From Nitrosarchaeum sp. (GTDB lineage Archaea; Thermoproteota; Nitrososphaeria; Nitrososphaerales; Nitrosopumilaceae), in assembly GCA_021414365.1 (NCBI GenBank), contig JAIOOR010000013.1:62001-126000 (forward strand): a DNA stretch of 64,000 nt. The letters are read 5' to 3'. Below the pieces are notes generated by a model. It was not told where the DNA came from and searched no databases. It worked only from the letters and a program-made list of their open reading frames with translations. The position numbers and the translations under genes were made by a program. Each line of letters starts with the position of its first letter. Position 1 is the first letter of the stretch. Below, in pieces: positions 1 through 8,153 of this stretch.

Positions 1-606
1 CTTCCGCAAATTCCATATGCTTATGATGCATTAGAACCTCATATTGACGCAAGAACAATGGAGATTCATCATACAAAACACCACCAAGCATACACTGACA
101 AATTAAATACAGCACTAGAAGCCTGTCCAACAGAAATACAGAGCAAAGACATTTTGGAAATCTTGGCAAACATTAACCAAGTACCAGAATCACAAAGAGG
201 TGCAATTAATTTCAATGGTGGTGGATATGACAATCATAAGTTGTATTGGAACAACATGAAACCAAATGGAGGTGGAGAGCCTGGAGGATCAATTGCAGAT
301 GCAATCAATGATTCTTTTGGAAGCTTTTCTGCATTCAAGGAGAAATTCTCATCAACTTCTGCAGTAATTCAAGGCAGTGGCTGGGGATGGTTAGTATACA
401 ATCCTTCAACTAAGAAGGTTGAGTACAAGTCCATGCCAAACCAAACTAGTCCAAGAACTGAAGGATTAGTGCCATTATTGGGATGTGATGTTTGGGAGCA
501 TGCATATTATCTGAAATATCAAAACAAGAGACCTGACTACATTTCATCTTGGTGGAATATAGTTAATTGGGACGAAGTAGAAAACAGATTCTCCAAAGCA
601 AAATAA
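1..606 (+). CDS. sod: Superoxide dismutase (Fe/Mn family), 5' end outside window
   Basis: Converts superoxide to oxygen and hydrogen peroxide in the cytoplasm, an expected need for an aerobic ammonia oxidiser. The frame is open from base 1 and begins LPQIPYAYDALEPHI, the usual N-terminal segment of the family, so only a few residues are missing and the ATG at 58 is internal. HHTKHHQAY supplies the first metal histidine. A His in DNHKLYW and the Asp and His of DVWEHAYY near the C-terminus supply the remaining ligands. The WWNIVNW ending is also typical. Whether iron or manganese is used cannot be told from the sequence. A T-rich stretch follows the stop. Confidence 0.95.
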   Translation, partial: LPQIPYAYDALEPHIDARTMEIHHTKHHQAYTDKLNTALEACPTEIQSKDILEILANINQVPESQRGAINFNGGGYDNHKLYWNNMKPNGGGEPGGSIADAINDSFGSFSAFKEKFSSTSAVIQGSGWGWLVYNPSTKKVEYKSMPNQTSPRTEGLVPLLGCDVWEHAYYLKYQNKRPDYISSWWNIVNWDEVENRFSKAK

Positions 607-640
607 AGTTTTATCTTTATTTTTTTTATTGTTTAGTGTT
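606..640 (+). terminator. T-rich termination region after sod
   Basis: Directly after the sod stop codon the + strand becomes strongly T-rich, with an eight-T run near 621-628. Archaeal RNA polymerase terminates at such oligo-T stretches without needing a hairpin. No strong stem-loop is visible. The call rests on composition and position only. Confidence 0.4.
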
Positions 641-685
641 ATCTTATGAATGAATTTATAAACATCTCAAGGTGGTTTGTTGTAA

Positions 686-1111
686 ATGAGTGAAGAACAT
701 GCCCAACGATTGATGCAACAAATGCAAATGCTTGAAACTTACTATGCAGATTTGTCTCAACGCGAAGCAACCCTTGTCAATGTTCTAAGAGAGGCAATAT
801 CCGCAATTGAATCAATAAAGGCGCTTAGTGAAAAACCTAATTCTGATACTTTGGTTCCAATTGGAATGGGAACATTTGTGCAAACAAAAATTTCATCTAC
901 TGACAAAATTATTTTGAATATTGGTGCAGGAGTTGCTGTGGAAAAGCCACGTGATTCTGCAATAAACTATCTTGAGGCAAAAATTAAAGAAATTGAAGTT
1001 GCAATACAAGATACTTCTGCCAGAAAACAAGATGCAATAGCAAGGTTGGAACAAGGCAAAGAGCAAATGAATCTCCTGATGCAAGAAACATCTCAAAATA
1101 CTACAGGATAA
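686..1111 (+). CDS. pfdA: Prefoldin alpha subunit
   Basis: Subunit of the hexameric (alpha2 beta4) jellyfish-shaped chaperone that passes unfolded proteins to the thermosome. The 141-residue protein has the family layout: an N-terminal helix rich in Q, E and L, a central beta hairpin region (VPIGMGTFVQTKI, then the IGAGVAVE segment), and a C-terminal coiled coil. The length is normal. The stop lies four bases before the ftsY start, so the two are probably co-transcribed, as in many archaea. The partner beta subunit is encoded at 34064-34468 in this window. Confidence 0.93.
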   Translation: MSEEHAQRLMQQMQMLETYYADLSQREATLVNVLREAISAIESIKALSEKPNSDTLVPIGMGTFVQTKISSTDKIILNIGAGVAVEKPRDSAINYLEAKIKEIEVAIQDTSARKQDAIARLEQGKEQMNLLMQETSQNTTG

Positions 1112-1115
1112 AATA

Positions 1116-2195
1116 ATGTTTGATAATCTTCGCAATGCATTTTCAAATGCAGCGAAAAGTCTTGGTGAAAAAGAACTCAACGAAAAAGATATTGAAGCAA
1201 TCCTCTACGAGTTAGAACTTTCTTTGATGGAATCTGATGTAGCCAGTGAAGTTATCGATTCTATAAAATCTGACCTGAAAAGTCAACTAATTGGTTCTAG
1301 AGTAGATAGAAAAGAAATTGAAAAATTTGTCAAAGACAGCCTGATTTCAAGCATCTCTTCTTTGTTTGATGTCGCAGGAACAATTGATCTTTTTGAAAAA
1401 ATCAATGAAAAAAAGAAAACGGGTCAGCCTTTTCTTATTCTTTTTGTAGGGATTAACGGAACTGGAAAAACAACTTCTCTTGCAAAAGTAGCTCATATGT
1501 TGCAGCAAGCAAAATACTCTGTGGTAGTCGCAGCAGCTGATACATTCAGAGCAGGAGCTATTGAGCAACTACGTGAACACACAAATCGTTTGAATCTAAA
1601 ACTAGTCGCTCAAAATTATAATTCTGATCCTGCTGCAGTAGCTAGGGATGCAGTTCTTTATGCAAAATCTCACAAAACTGACTGTGTGTTAATTGACACT
1701 GCAGGCAGAATGCAAACTAGTAAAAACCTGATGGAACAAATTTCTAAAATCTCTAAAGTTGTAAATCCTGATTTTAAAATTTTTGTAGGTGATTCATTAG
1801 CTGGAAATGATACTGTAAATCAAGCTAGAGAATTCTTTGAACATGTAAAGTTCAATGGATCAATTCTAACAAAAAGTGATGCAGATGCACGTGGTGGAGC
1901 TGCATTATCAATTGTAAAAATTACTTCTACACCAGTTCTCTATCTCGGTGTTGGACAAGAATATCAAGATCTAAAACCATTTGATAAAGAAACTTTTCTA
2001 GAAACTGTATTTGGTTCATTGTCTGGAGTAGAGATAAAAGAAATTTCTCCAAAACCAGAACCAAAACCAGAACCAAAACCAGAACCAAAACCAGAACCAA
2101 AACCAGAACCAAAACCAGAACCAAAACCAGAACCAAAACCAGAACCAAAACCAGAACCAAAACCAGAACCAAAACCAGAACCAACCAAAAATTGA
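1116..2195 (+). CDS. ftsY: SRP receptor FtsY, NG domain plus KPEP repeat; C-terminal tail out of frame
   Basis: GTPase receptor for the signal recognition particle; it docks SRP-ribosome complexes at the membrane near SecYEG. Residues 1-100 form the helical N domain and about 105-303 the G domain. The P-loop is GINGTGKTT (113-120), followed by DTFRAGA (142-148), DTAGR (194-198) and TKSDADARGG (252-261). From residue 312 the protein is a perfect KPEP repeat, eleven copies, then TKN and a stop. The next 95 codons in another frame (2191-2475) look like the missing tail, so the stop at 2193-2195 is probably a frameshift artefact, a real mutation, or a recoding site. The NG domain itself is complete and should be functional. 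Confidence 0.9.
   Translation: MFDNLRNAFSNAAKSLGEKELNEKDIEAILYELELSLMESDVASEVIDSIKSDLKSQLIGSRVDRKEIEKFVKDSLISSISSLFDVAGTIDLFEKINEKKKTGQPFLILFVGINGTGKTTSLAKVAHMLQQAKYSVVVAAADTFRAGAIEQLREHTNRLNLKLVAQNYNSDPAAVARDAVLYAKSHKTDCVLIDTAGRMQTSKNLMEQISKISKVVNPDFKIFVGDSLAGNDTVNQAREFFEHVKFNGSILTKSDADARGGAALSIVKITSTPVLYLGVGQEYQDLKPFDKETFLETVFGSLSGVEIKEISPKPEPKPEPKPEPKPEPKPEPKPEPKPEPKPEPKPEPKPEPKPEPTKN
2049..2180 (+). repeat. Perfect 12-bp tandem repeat, 11 copies, in ftsY
   Basis: The unit CCAAAACCAGAA is repeated eleven times without a mismatch and encodes (Pro-Lys-Pro-Glu)11. Perfect identity at the DNA level, including third positions, indicates recent slippage expansion. Because 12 is a multiple of 3, changes in copy number keep the frame, so repeat length alone cannot explain the downstream frame change. 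The extended, alternating-charge PKPE chain should be a stiff linker. Confidence 0.95.
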
Positions 2196-2475
2196 AATCG
2201 ATTCTGATGATCCATTTGCTGGAATTTCAGATAATGATATTGCAAATTATTCAGACTTGTACGATATTGCTCCACCAGAAAATGACAATGAGGCAACTAA
2301 ACTTGGTGCAAAAATACGTGAATGGATAAAACAAGGACGACCAAAACCAGGAGAATCAAAAGAGAAAGCCAAAGATGTTGAATCTGAAGAATCTGAAAAA
2401 GAAAAACACAAACAAGATAAAGAAGAGGAAAAACCTAAAAAGAAACGAGGCGTATTTGGATTCTTTAAGAAATGA
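2191..2475 (+). CDS. Probable C-terminal tail of FtsY in a shifted frame
   Basis: Starting at 2191 this frame encodes an acidic stretch (IEIDSDDPFAGISDNDIANY), then a Lys/Glu-rich segment, ending in KKKRGVFGFFKK. It has no ATG start; the only in-frame alternative is TTG at 2257. The stop overlaps the argF start by four bases, which fits its being the true end of the upstream gene. Removing one A from the five-A run at 2187-2191 would join it to the KPEP repeat. The basic-aromatic ending resembles the membrane-binding N-terminal motif of bacterial FtsY, an inference from composition. Confidence 0.6.
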   Translation: MEIDSDDPFAGISDNDIANYSDLYDIAPPENDNEATKLGAKIREWIKQGRPKPGESKEKAKDVESEESEKEKHKQDKEEEKPKKKRGVFGFFKK

Positions 2476-3383
2476 AACTCAAAACAAAAGATCTACTCAC
2501 TTTGGCGGAATTAACTCCAAAAGAATTTACTGGATTAATTGATTATTCCATTAAATTAAAAAAAGAATCAAAAAATGGCAACAAGCCTTTACTAAAAAAT
2601 AAAACACTGACAATGATTTTTCAAAAACCATCAACTCGAACTAGGGTTAGCTTTGAAGTTGGAATGTTTCAGCTAGGTGGGCACGCAGTAAATCTCTCAT
2701 CAAATGAGATGCAACTGTCTCGAGGTGAGTCAATAGAAGACACTGCAAAAACTTTGTCGCGATACACTGATTGCATAATGGCACGAGTCTATGATCATGT
2801 TTTATTAGAAAAATTGTCTCTTTTTTCAACCATCCCTGTCATCAATGGATTGTCCGACTCTTTTCACCCCTGTCAAATATTGGCAGACTTTATGACAATC
2901 AAAGAAAAGAAAGGAAAATTCAATGGACTAAAGATTTCATGGATTGGTGATGGAAACAACGTATGCAATTCTATGATTTATGGATGTGCATTAGCTAATA
3001 TCAAATTATCAATTGCAACCCCCAAAGGATTTGAACCAGACAAGACAGCACTCAAAGAATCTAAAAAATCAATTGATGTTGAATTGACTACAGATCCATT
3101 ACAAGCAATCAAAAATGCTGATGTTGTAGTGACTGATACATACACATCAATTCACAACAATGATCCAAAACGAATCAAAAAATTTCTGCCAAAATATCAA
3201 GTCAACCAAGCTTTGATGAATCATGCCAAAAATAATGCAATCTTCATGCATTGTCTTCCAGCAAAAAGAGATCACGAAGTCACATCTTTTGTAATTGATG
3301 GACCTCAATCAGTAGTTTGGGATGAGGCAGAAAACAGACTCCATTCTCAAAAAGCTTTACTTGCTTCCATAATTCGCGCTTAA
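2472..3383 (+). CDS. argF: Ornithine carbamoyltransferase
   Basis: Transfers the carbamoyl group from carbamoyl phosphate to ornithine to give citrulline in arginine synthesis. The 303-residue protein has the carbamoyl phosphate loop STRTR (54-58), HPCQ (132-135) and the C-terminal HCLP motif of ornithine-specific enzymes (ornithine side-chain and active-site Cys). Length is normal. ATG at 2472 overlaps the preceding stop by four bases, so it is probably translated from the ftsY transcript. No other arginine gene is next to it. Confidence 0.94.
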   Translation: MKLKTKDLLTLAELTPKEFTGLIDYSIKLKKESKNGNKPLLKNKTLTMIFQKPSTRTRVSFEVGMFQLGGHAVNLSSNEMQLSRGESIEDTAKTLSRYTDCIMARVYDHVLLEKLSLFSTIPVINGLSDSFHPCQILADFMTIKEKKGKFNGLKISWIGDGNNVCNSMIYGCALANIKLSIATPKGFEPDKTALKESKKSIDVELTTDPLQAIKNADVVVTDTYTSIHNNDPKRIKKFLPKYQVNQALMNHAKNNAIFMHCLPAKRDHEVTSFVIDGPQSVVWDEAENRLHSQKALLASIIRA

Positions 3384-3385
3384 CG

Positions 3386-3393
3386 TATATAAG
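3386..3393 (+). promoter_or_regulatory. TATA box of the L18-S5-L30-L15-SecY operon
   Basis: TATATAAG lies 27 bases before the ATG at 3420. This is the spacing expected for an archaeal TATA box serving a transcript with almost no leader, which is common in this group. It sits just after the argF stop, so the ribosomal operon probably starts its own transcript here. Confidence 0.6.
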
Positions 3394-3419
3394 AGCAGTT
3401 TCAAACTCGTGTTCTATAG

Positions 3420-3902
3420 ATGGCCTATTCAAACATCCTCAGAAGACTACGCGAGGAGAAAACTAACTACAGAAAACGTGGAACTTTACTGATAGGTAGA
3501 CGTGATTTTATAACTGTAAATATTACTAATGAAAATACCCAAGTCCAAATTTTAAAGCCTGGCATGACTGGCGACAAAGTCATAGCATCTGCACATTCTA
3601 CTTATCTAATTAAAAAAGGCTGGAAAGGTTCTAGAAAAAGTGTACCTGCAGCATATCTTACCGGTTATCTTGCAGGAAAGAAAGCTCTTGGCAATGGTGC
3701 CAAAGATGCCGTCTTGTACACTGGAACTAGAAGATACACACAACGAATGGCAGCAGCATTAAAAGGAGTTGTTGATGCAGGTCTTAAAGTCCCAGCAGAT
3801 CCAGAAACATTTCCATCAGAAGACAGAATCAAAGGAGAACATCTTACAGTAAAAAACGATACTTCTAAAATTAAATCTGCTATTGACAGCGAGGTCAAAT
3901 AG
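3420..3902 (+). CDS. rpl18: Ribosomal protein uL18 (L18)
   Basis: 5S rRNA-binding protein of the large subunit. The 160-residue sequence starts MAYSNILRRLREEKTNYRKR, the archaeal/eukaryotic L5-like beginning. It continues with the conserved AAYLTGYLAGKKAL helix and GLKVPADPETFPSEDRI near the end. It opens the archaeal spc operon tail, two bases before rps5. Identification is firm from sequence and gene order. Confidence 0.96.
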   Translation: MAYSNILRRLREEKTNYRKRGTLLIGRRDFITVNITNENTQVQILKPGMTGDKVIASAHSTYLIKKGWKGSRKSVPAAYLTGYLAGKKALGNGAKDAVLYTGTRRYTQRMAAALKGVVDAGLKVPADPETFPSEDRIKGEHLTVKNDTSKIKSAIDSEVK

Positions 3903-3904
3903 AA

Positions 3905-4615
3905 ATGAGTCAAACAACACAAACTAAACCTGGAGGTAGAGGTGGACCTGGAGGTAGAGGCCCTCAAGTTTATGGTGGAGGCAAACCAAGTGGACAAGCT
4001 AGAAGACCAAGACGAGAACAAGAAGAAGAAGTTTGGATTCCAAAAACAATTCTAGGAAAAAAAGTTGCAGCCGGTGAAATTAACTCTATTGAAGAAATTA
4101 TTCAAGATGGTTTGAGAATTCAAGAATCTGGCATCATTAAAAAATTACTTCCTGATTTGAAAAGCGAAGTAATTGATGTAGGTATCATTCAAAAAATGAC
4201 TTCCAACGGACAATCAACTCGATTCAAAGCAATTGTTGCAACAGGTAATCAAAATGGTTACTTGGGAGTTGGCCAAGGAAAATCAAAACAAATGAGAATT
4301 GCAATTGAAAAGGCAACAAATCAAGCATTGTTAAATGTAAGTCCAATCAAACTAGGATGTGGCAGTTGGGAATGCAGATGTGATCAAAAACATTCTGTTC
4401 CATTTAAAATTAGAGGAAAAGGTGGAAGTGTTACAATTGAAATAATTCCAGCTCCACGTGGATTAGGTCTAGTGGCTGGCGGTAAAATTAAACGATTATT
4501 GGAATTAGCAGGACTCAAAGACGCATGGACAACAGCAAGTGGCTCTACTCCTACAATGAACTCTACTTCAAAAGCAATACTGAATTGTCTCAAGCAGACA
4601 TTTAGTCAGGGTTGA
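3905..4615 (+). CDS. rps5: Ribosomal protein uS5 (S5)
   Basis: Small-subunit protein that helps form the mRNA entry channel and contributes to decoding accuracy. The 236 residues comprise a Gly/Arg-rich disordered N-terminus of about 40 residues, the double-stranded-RNA-binding-like S5 N domain (GNQNGYLGVGQGKSKQMRIA), and the C domain with IIPAPRGLGLVAGGKIKRLL. The Gly-Gly-Arg extension is longer than in bacteria, as is common in archaea. It sits between L18 and L30 with short spacers. Confidence 0.96.
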   Translation: MSQTTQTKPGGRGGPGGRGPQVYGGGKPSGQARRPRREQEEEVWIPKTILGKKVAAGEINSIEEIIQDGLRIQESGIIKKLLPDLKSEVIDVGIIQKMTSNGQSTRFKAIVATGNQNGYLGVGQGKSKQMRIAIEKATNQALLNVSPIKLGCGSWECRCDQKHSVPFKIRGKGGSVTIEIIPAPRGLGLVAGGKIKRLLELAGLKDAWTTASGSTPTMNSTSKAILNCLKQTFSQG

Positions 4616-4621
4616 TGAAAA

Positions 4622-5089
4622 ATGGTAAAAGCGTATCTTGTAGTTAGAATTAAAGGCCAAGCAGACTGTCCTTATTGGGCAACCACTACTATGACTTTAT
4701 TAAAATTGGATAAAAAATATCGAGCTGTAATCTTACCTGCAAAAGATAACACATTGGGAATGCTAAACAAAGTAAAACATTATGTAACTTGGACTGAACT
4801 TGACGCAAGTCTTGCAAAAGAACTAGTTGATAAAAAGGCAAGAAAAGAAGGTTATCAAAAAGTCACAGCAGCTGATCTTAAAGAACTTGGATTTGATAGT
4901 ACTGATGCACTTGGCACTGCCCTATCTGAAGGAACCGCAACTCTTTCTAAACTAAAACCACTAAAACCTTGGTTTGCATTATCTCCACCAAGACATGGAT
5001 TTAAACGAAGTACAAAAAAACTATATGGACAAAAAGGTGTACTTGGACAAAACAAAGATCTTGGAACATTAGTGAGGAATATGATTTAA
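4622..5089 (+). CDS. rpl30: Ribosomal protein uL30 (L30)
   Basis: Large-subunit protein of the archaeal/eukaryotic L7/L30 type, 155 residues. The N-terminal fold (LVVRIKGQADCPYWATTTM) and the C-terminal FALSPPRHGFKRSTKKLYG segment are characteristic; bacterial L30 lacks the second part. Its position between S5 and L15 is the normal archaeal order. Confidence 0.95.
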   Translation: MVKAYLVVRIKGQADCPYWATTTMTLLKLDKKYRAVILPAKDNTLGMLNKVKHYVTWTELDASLAKELVDKKARKEGYQKVTAADLKELGFDSTDALGTALSEGTATLSKLKPLKPWFALSPPRHGFKRSTKKLYGQKGVLGQNKDLGTLVRNMI

Positions 5090-5090
5090 C

Positions 5091-5516
5091 ATGGCTACTC
5101 GATTAAGAAAAACAAGAAGATTAAGAGGCGGACGTCATATGGGATGGGGACAAGTAGGTCAACACCGTGCAAGTGGTCATAAGGGTGGTCTTGGAATTGC
5201 TGGATTGCACAAATATCATTTTAGTACTTTGCTAAAAGAAATACCAGATCATTTTGGACATGATTCTACTCATCCACCTCACCCAATCATCACAAGAAAA
5301 TGGGCCAGCGTCCGTGATCTTGATGATCTATTTGCAAAATTTGGTAAAGAAGAAGGAGGAAAAAAAGTCATAGACCTGATAACTGCTGGATATGACAAAC
5401 TCCTAGGAGGCGGTAAGGTATCAAACCCATACACCGTCAAAGTACCAAGATTCACTGCATCTGCAGAAGAGAAAGTAAAATTAGTAGGGGGAGAGGTGCT
5501 AGCTGATAATGGCTGA
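5091..5516 (+). CDS. rpl15: Ribosomal protein uL15 (L15)
   Basis: Large-subunit assembly protein. The 141-residue sequence starts MATRLRKTRRLRGGRHMGWG and has the basic glycine-rich N-terminal arm that threads into 23S rRNA. The C-terminal domain includes GGGKVSNPYTVKVPRFTASA. The last eight bases overlap secY, so translation of the two is probably coupled. Confidence 0.95.
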   Translation: MATRLRKTRRLRGGRHMGWGQVGQHRASGHKGGLGIAGLHKYHFSTLLKEIPDHFGHDSTHPPHPIITRKWASVRDLDDLFAKFGKEEGGKKVIDLITAGYDKLLGGGKVSNPYTVKVPRFTASAEEKVKLVGGEVLADNG

Positions 5517-6939
5517 GGGCAGTATCACTAACATTATTAGAAAAATTGTTTTCAAAGCAGAACCTTATCTTCCTCAAGTACCAAAACCAAAAAAAAAGAT
5601 ATCATTACAAACTAAATTAATCTGGTCAGGCCTTGTATTGCTTATTTACATGGTAATGGGTAATACCCCATTATTTGGAGCAACTGCACCTGCATTTGAC
5701 TTTCTACAATTTGCCAGAGTAATTTTTGCATCAAACCAAGGAACACTAGTTGAACTAGGAATTGGACCTATTGTCACTGCAGGTCTGCTGATGCAATTAC
5801 TTAGAGGTTCGGATATTCTGAAATTTGATTTTAAGAAACCTGAAGAAAGAGGAATATTTCAAACTGCTACAAAATTAGTAACATATCTAGTAATTGCAGC
5901 TGAATCAATTGTATATGCCACTGCAGTTTACGGTCATAATGTAGCCGAGCCATGGCACTTGTATGTCATGATTGGACAATTAATGGCCGCATCCATTATC
6001 ATCATGTTCTTAGATGAATTAGTTCAGAAAGGTTGGGGTCTTGGTAGTGGAATCAGTCTTTTCATTATGGCAGGTGTTGCTCAACAAATTTTATGGAGTT
6101 TATTCAGCCCATTACCAGCTGGAGATGGAGGTACTATTGGTATCGTTCCGTATATTGCTCAATCCATAGGCAATGGAGATTTATCTAATATTTTCTTCCG
6201 TGCAAACCAACTGCCTAGTATCTTTGGATTCTTTTTGACTGCTGGAATTTTGCTGATTCTAGTGTTTACACAAGGAATGAAAATTGAGATTCCAATTGTT
6301 TCTACAAAATACCGGGGATTTTCTGCAGTCTATCCAATCAAAATGCTGTATACCTCAAACATTCCAGTAATTTTGGCGTCTGCGTTAACAGCTAACGCCG
6401 TGTTTATGGGCCAGATGCTCTGGGCAAACTTTAACCCTCGAAACAATAATGCATTTTTGAATATTTTAGGTCAGTTTGATCCTACTAGTCCTTCCACTCC
6501 GATTGGAGGTATCATTTACTATGTTACTCCTCCAAGAGGAATAGCTATTGCATCATTAGATCCCGGAAGAGCGATTGGTTACATTTTGTTTATGGTTGGA
6601 ATTGTAGTTCTCTTTGGAAGATTGTGGGTTGAGCTTGGAGGTTTATCACCAAAGAGTGCGGCTCAAAATTTGCTTGATGCAGATGTGCAAATTCCTGGAT
6701 TTAGAAGATCCAATGCACCAGTAGAAGCATTACTAAACAAATACATTCCATCTGTAACAATTATCGGTTCAATAATTTTGGGTTTGTTATCCGGCGTATC
6801 TGATGTATTGGGAGTCTTTGGAGGTGGTATAGGAATTTTGCTAATGGTGGATATTCTCATCAACTATTACACTCAACTAGTGAGAGAACAGGTCGAAGTT
6901 GTAATGCCACGTCTTGGTGCTTTACTTGGCAGAAAGTAG
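5509..6939 (+). CDS. secY: Preprotein translocase SecY
   Basis: Channel-forming subunit of the SecYEG translocon in the cytoplasmic membrane. The 476-residue protein shows ten hydrophobic segments and family landmarks: a plug and helix 2 region after GNTPLFGATAP, GSGISLFIMAGVAQQ in the middle, the cytosolic loop VSTKYRGFSAVYPIKMLYTSNIPV, and a C-terminal basic tail. It starts inside rpl15 and ends inside the start of adk, the usual archaeal arrangement. It is the expected partner of FtsY at 1116. Confidence 0.96.
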   Translation: MAEGSITNIIRKIVFKAEPYLPQVPKPKKKISLQTKLIWSGLVLLIYMVMGNTPLFGATAPAFDFLQFARVIFASNQGTLVELGIGPIVTAGLLMQLLRGSDILKFDFKKPEERGIFQTATKLVTYLVIAAESIVYATAVYGHNVAEPWHLYVMIGQLMAASIIIMFLDELVQKGWGLGSGISLFIMAGVAQQILWSLFSPLPAGDGGTIGIVPYIAQSIGNGDLSNIFFRANQLPSIFGFFLTAGILLILVFTQGMKIEIPIVSTKYRGFSAVYPIKMLYTSNIPVILASALTANAVFMGQMLWANFNPRNNNAFLNILGQFDPTSPSTPIGGIIYYVTPPRGIAIASLDPGRAIGYILFMVGIVVLFGRLWVELGGLSPKSAAQNLLDADVQIPGFRRSNAPVEALLNKYIPSVTIIGSIILGLLSGVSDVLGVFGGGIGILLMVDILINYYTQLVREQVEVVMPRLGALLGRK

Positions 6940-7504
6940 AAAAGTTGTTGTGGTAGGAATACCAGGTGTTGGAAAAACTTCTCTATTGAAAAAAATAGTT
7001 GAAATAATTAAAGACCGTAACAAAAGTGTCAGTGTCAATAGTTTTGGGAGTATAATGTTTGATGTTGCAAAAGAAAATGGCATCAAAGACAGAGATGAAC
7101 TACGAAAACTTCCAGTTTCAGAACAGAAAAATCTTCAAAGAATTACAGCTGAAAAACTTGCAATGCTAGATGATGATGTGGTGATTATCGATACTCATGT
7201 TTTTATTAATTCTCCTGAAGGATATTATCCAGGATTGCCAGAACATGTTTTAAAAATTTTAAAACCTTCAAATTTTGTATCTGTTTCTGCAAAACCTGAA
7301 GAAATTTACAATAGAAGAATGAAAGATGACACTCGAAATAGAGACAAAATCTCAATTGATAATATTAAAAAAGAGTTAGATGTACAGTCAGGTATGATAT
7401 CTGCTTGCGCTGTAATTTCTGGTTCTCCTGTTAAACATGTTCTAAATAGAGAAGGAATGATTGACGAAGTTGCTGAAAAAATAATTAGGGCAATAGGACT
7501 GTAA
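6926..7504 (+). CDS. adkA: Archaeal adenylate kinase
   Basis: Catalyses AMP + ATP = 2 ADP. This is the archaeal AdkA type, unlike bacterial Adk. With TTG at 6926 as start the protein is about 192 residues and begins MAESRKVVVVGIPGVGKT, with the P-loop GIPGVGKT at 11-18. TTG at 6914 and GTG at 6917 are possible earlier starts. It overlaps the 3' end of secY by 14 bases. The KDDTRNRDK segment matches the family lid region. SecY-Adk-DUF106-Cmk is a conserved archaeal gene order. Confidence 0.92.
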   Translation: MAESRKVVVVGIPGVGKTSLLKKIVEIIKDRNKSVSVNSFGSIMFDVAKENGIKDRDELRKLPVSEQKNLQRITAEKLAMLDDDVVIIDTHVFINSPEGYYPGLPEHVLKILKPSNFVSVSAKPEEIYNRRMKDDTRNRDKISIDNIKKELDVQSGMISACAVISGSPVKHVLNREGMIDEVAEKIIRAIGL

Positions 7505-7505
7505 A

Positions 7506-8153
7506 ATGGATTTTAGTTCTATCTTATTATTTTTGAATTCAGTATTTCTTGAAGATAAAGGTGGAGGTATCTTTGGATTTCTTGGAGGTGGTGCTGGAAG
7601 AGGAGCACTGGGAAGTGATGATCCGATTGTTAAAGGTCTGGTTCTAACTGCATTTGCAGTAACTGGTTTTGGAATTTTACTGAATCTCTTTAATGCTGCA
7701 GTTAGAAAAAAAATGGTCGATAGAACAAAGCTAGCTCGAATTATGAAAGAGACACGTGCTTGGCAAAAAGAAAGAATGGCTGCAATGAGATCAAAAGATC
7801 AAGACAGAATAAATGAACTAAATAAAAAATCATCTTACATGAACAAGATGTCTATGGAGATGATGCAGATGAATATGAGACCAATGATGATTACATTTGT
7901 TCCATTGATCTTAATTTTTTACCTTGTATTACCCGTATTGTTTTCACACATTGTAGCTTTGTCTCCAATTTCTCTTGACATAATTCCAGGTAATTTCTTC
8001 CATCTTACTTGTACTGCAGAACAAGCTGCAGATACATCTGATGTATGTCCTGTAGAGAATGCTCTGTATCTTTGGGCTTGGTATTTTCTTTCATCCATTG
8101 CATTTAGTGGCATAATAATGAAAGTGACAAAAACCTCCATGGATCTTAGTTGA
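7506..8153 (+). CDS. DUF106 membrane protein (EMC3/Oxa1-like insertase)
   Basis: Predicted archaeal member of the Oxa1/YidC/EMC3 superfamily that helps insert membrane proteins. The 215 residues contain a Gly-rich N-terminus, a first membrane segment near 45-62, a cytosolic coiled hairpin rich in Lys, Met and Arg (about 70-120), and two further membrane segments near 127-150 and 188-206. That topology (three helices with a positively charged cytosolic hairpin) defines the family. Its place beside secY supports a role at the translocon. The reaction itself is inferred from the family. Confidence 0.88.
   Translation: MDFSSILLFLNSVFLEDKGGGIFGFLGGGAGRGALGSDDPIVKGLVLTAFAVTGFGILLNLFNAAVRKKMVDRTKLARIMKETRAWQKERMAAMRSKDQDRINELNKKSSYMNKMSMEMMQMNMRPMMITFVPLILIFYLVLPVLFSHIVALSPISLDIIPGNFFHLTCTAEQAADTSDVCPVENALYLWAWYFLSSIAFSGIIMKVTKTSMDLS

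Noticed and set aside
1927-2296. Two long minus-strand frames opposite the KPEP repeat
   Set aside because: They encode only VLVL or GSGF repeats produced by the 12-bp unit on the other strand; shadow frames.
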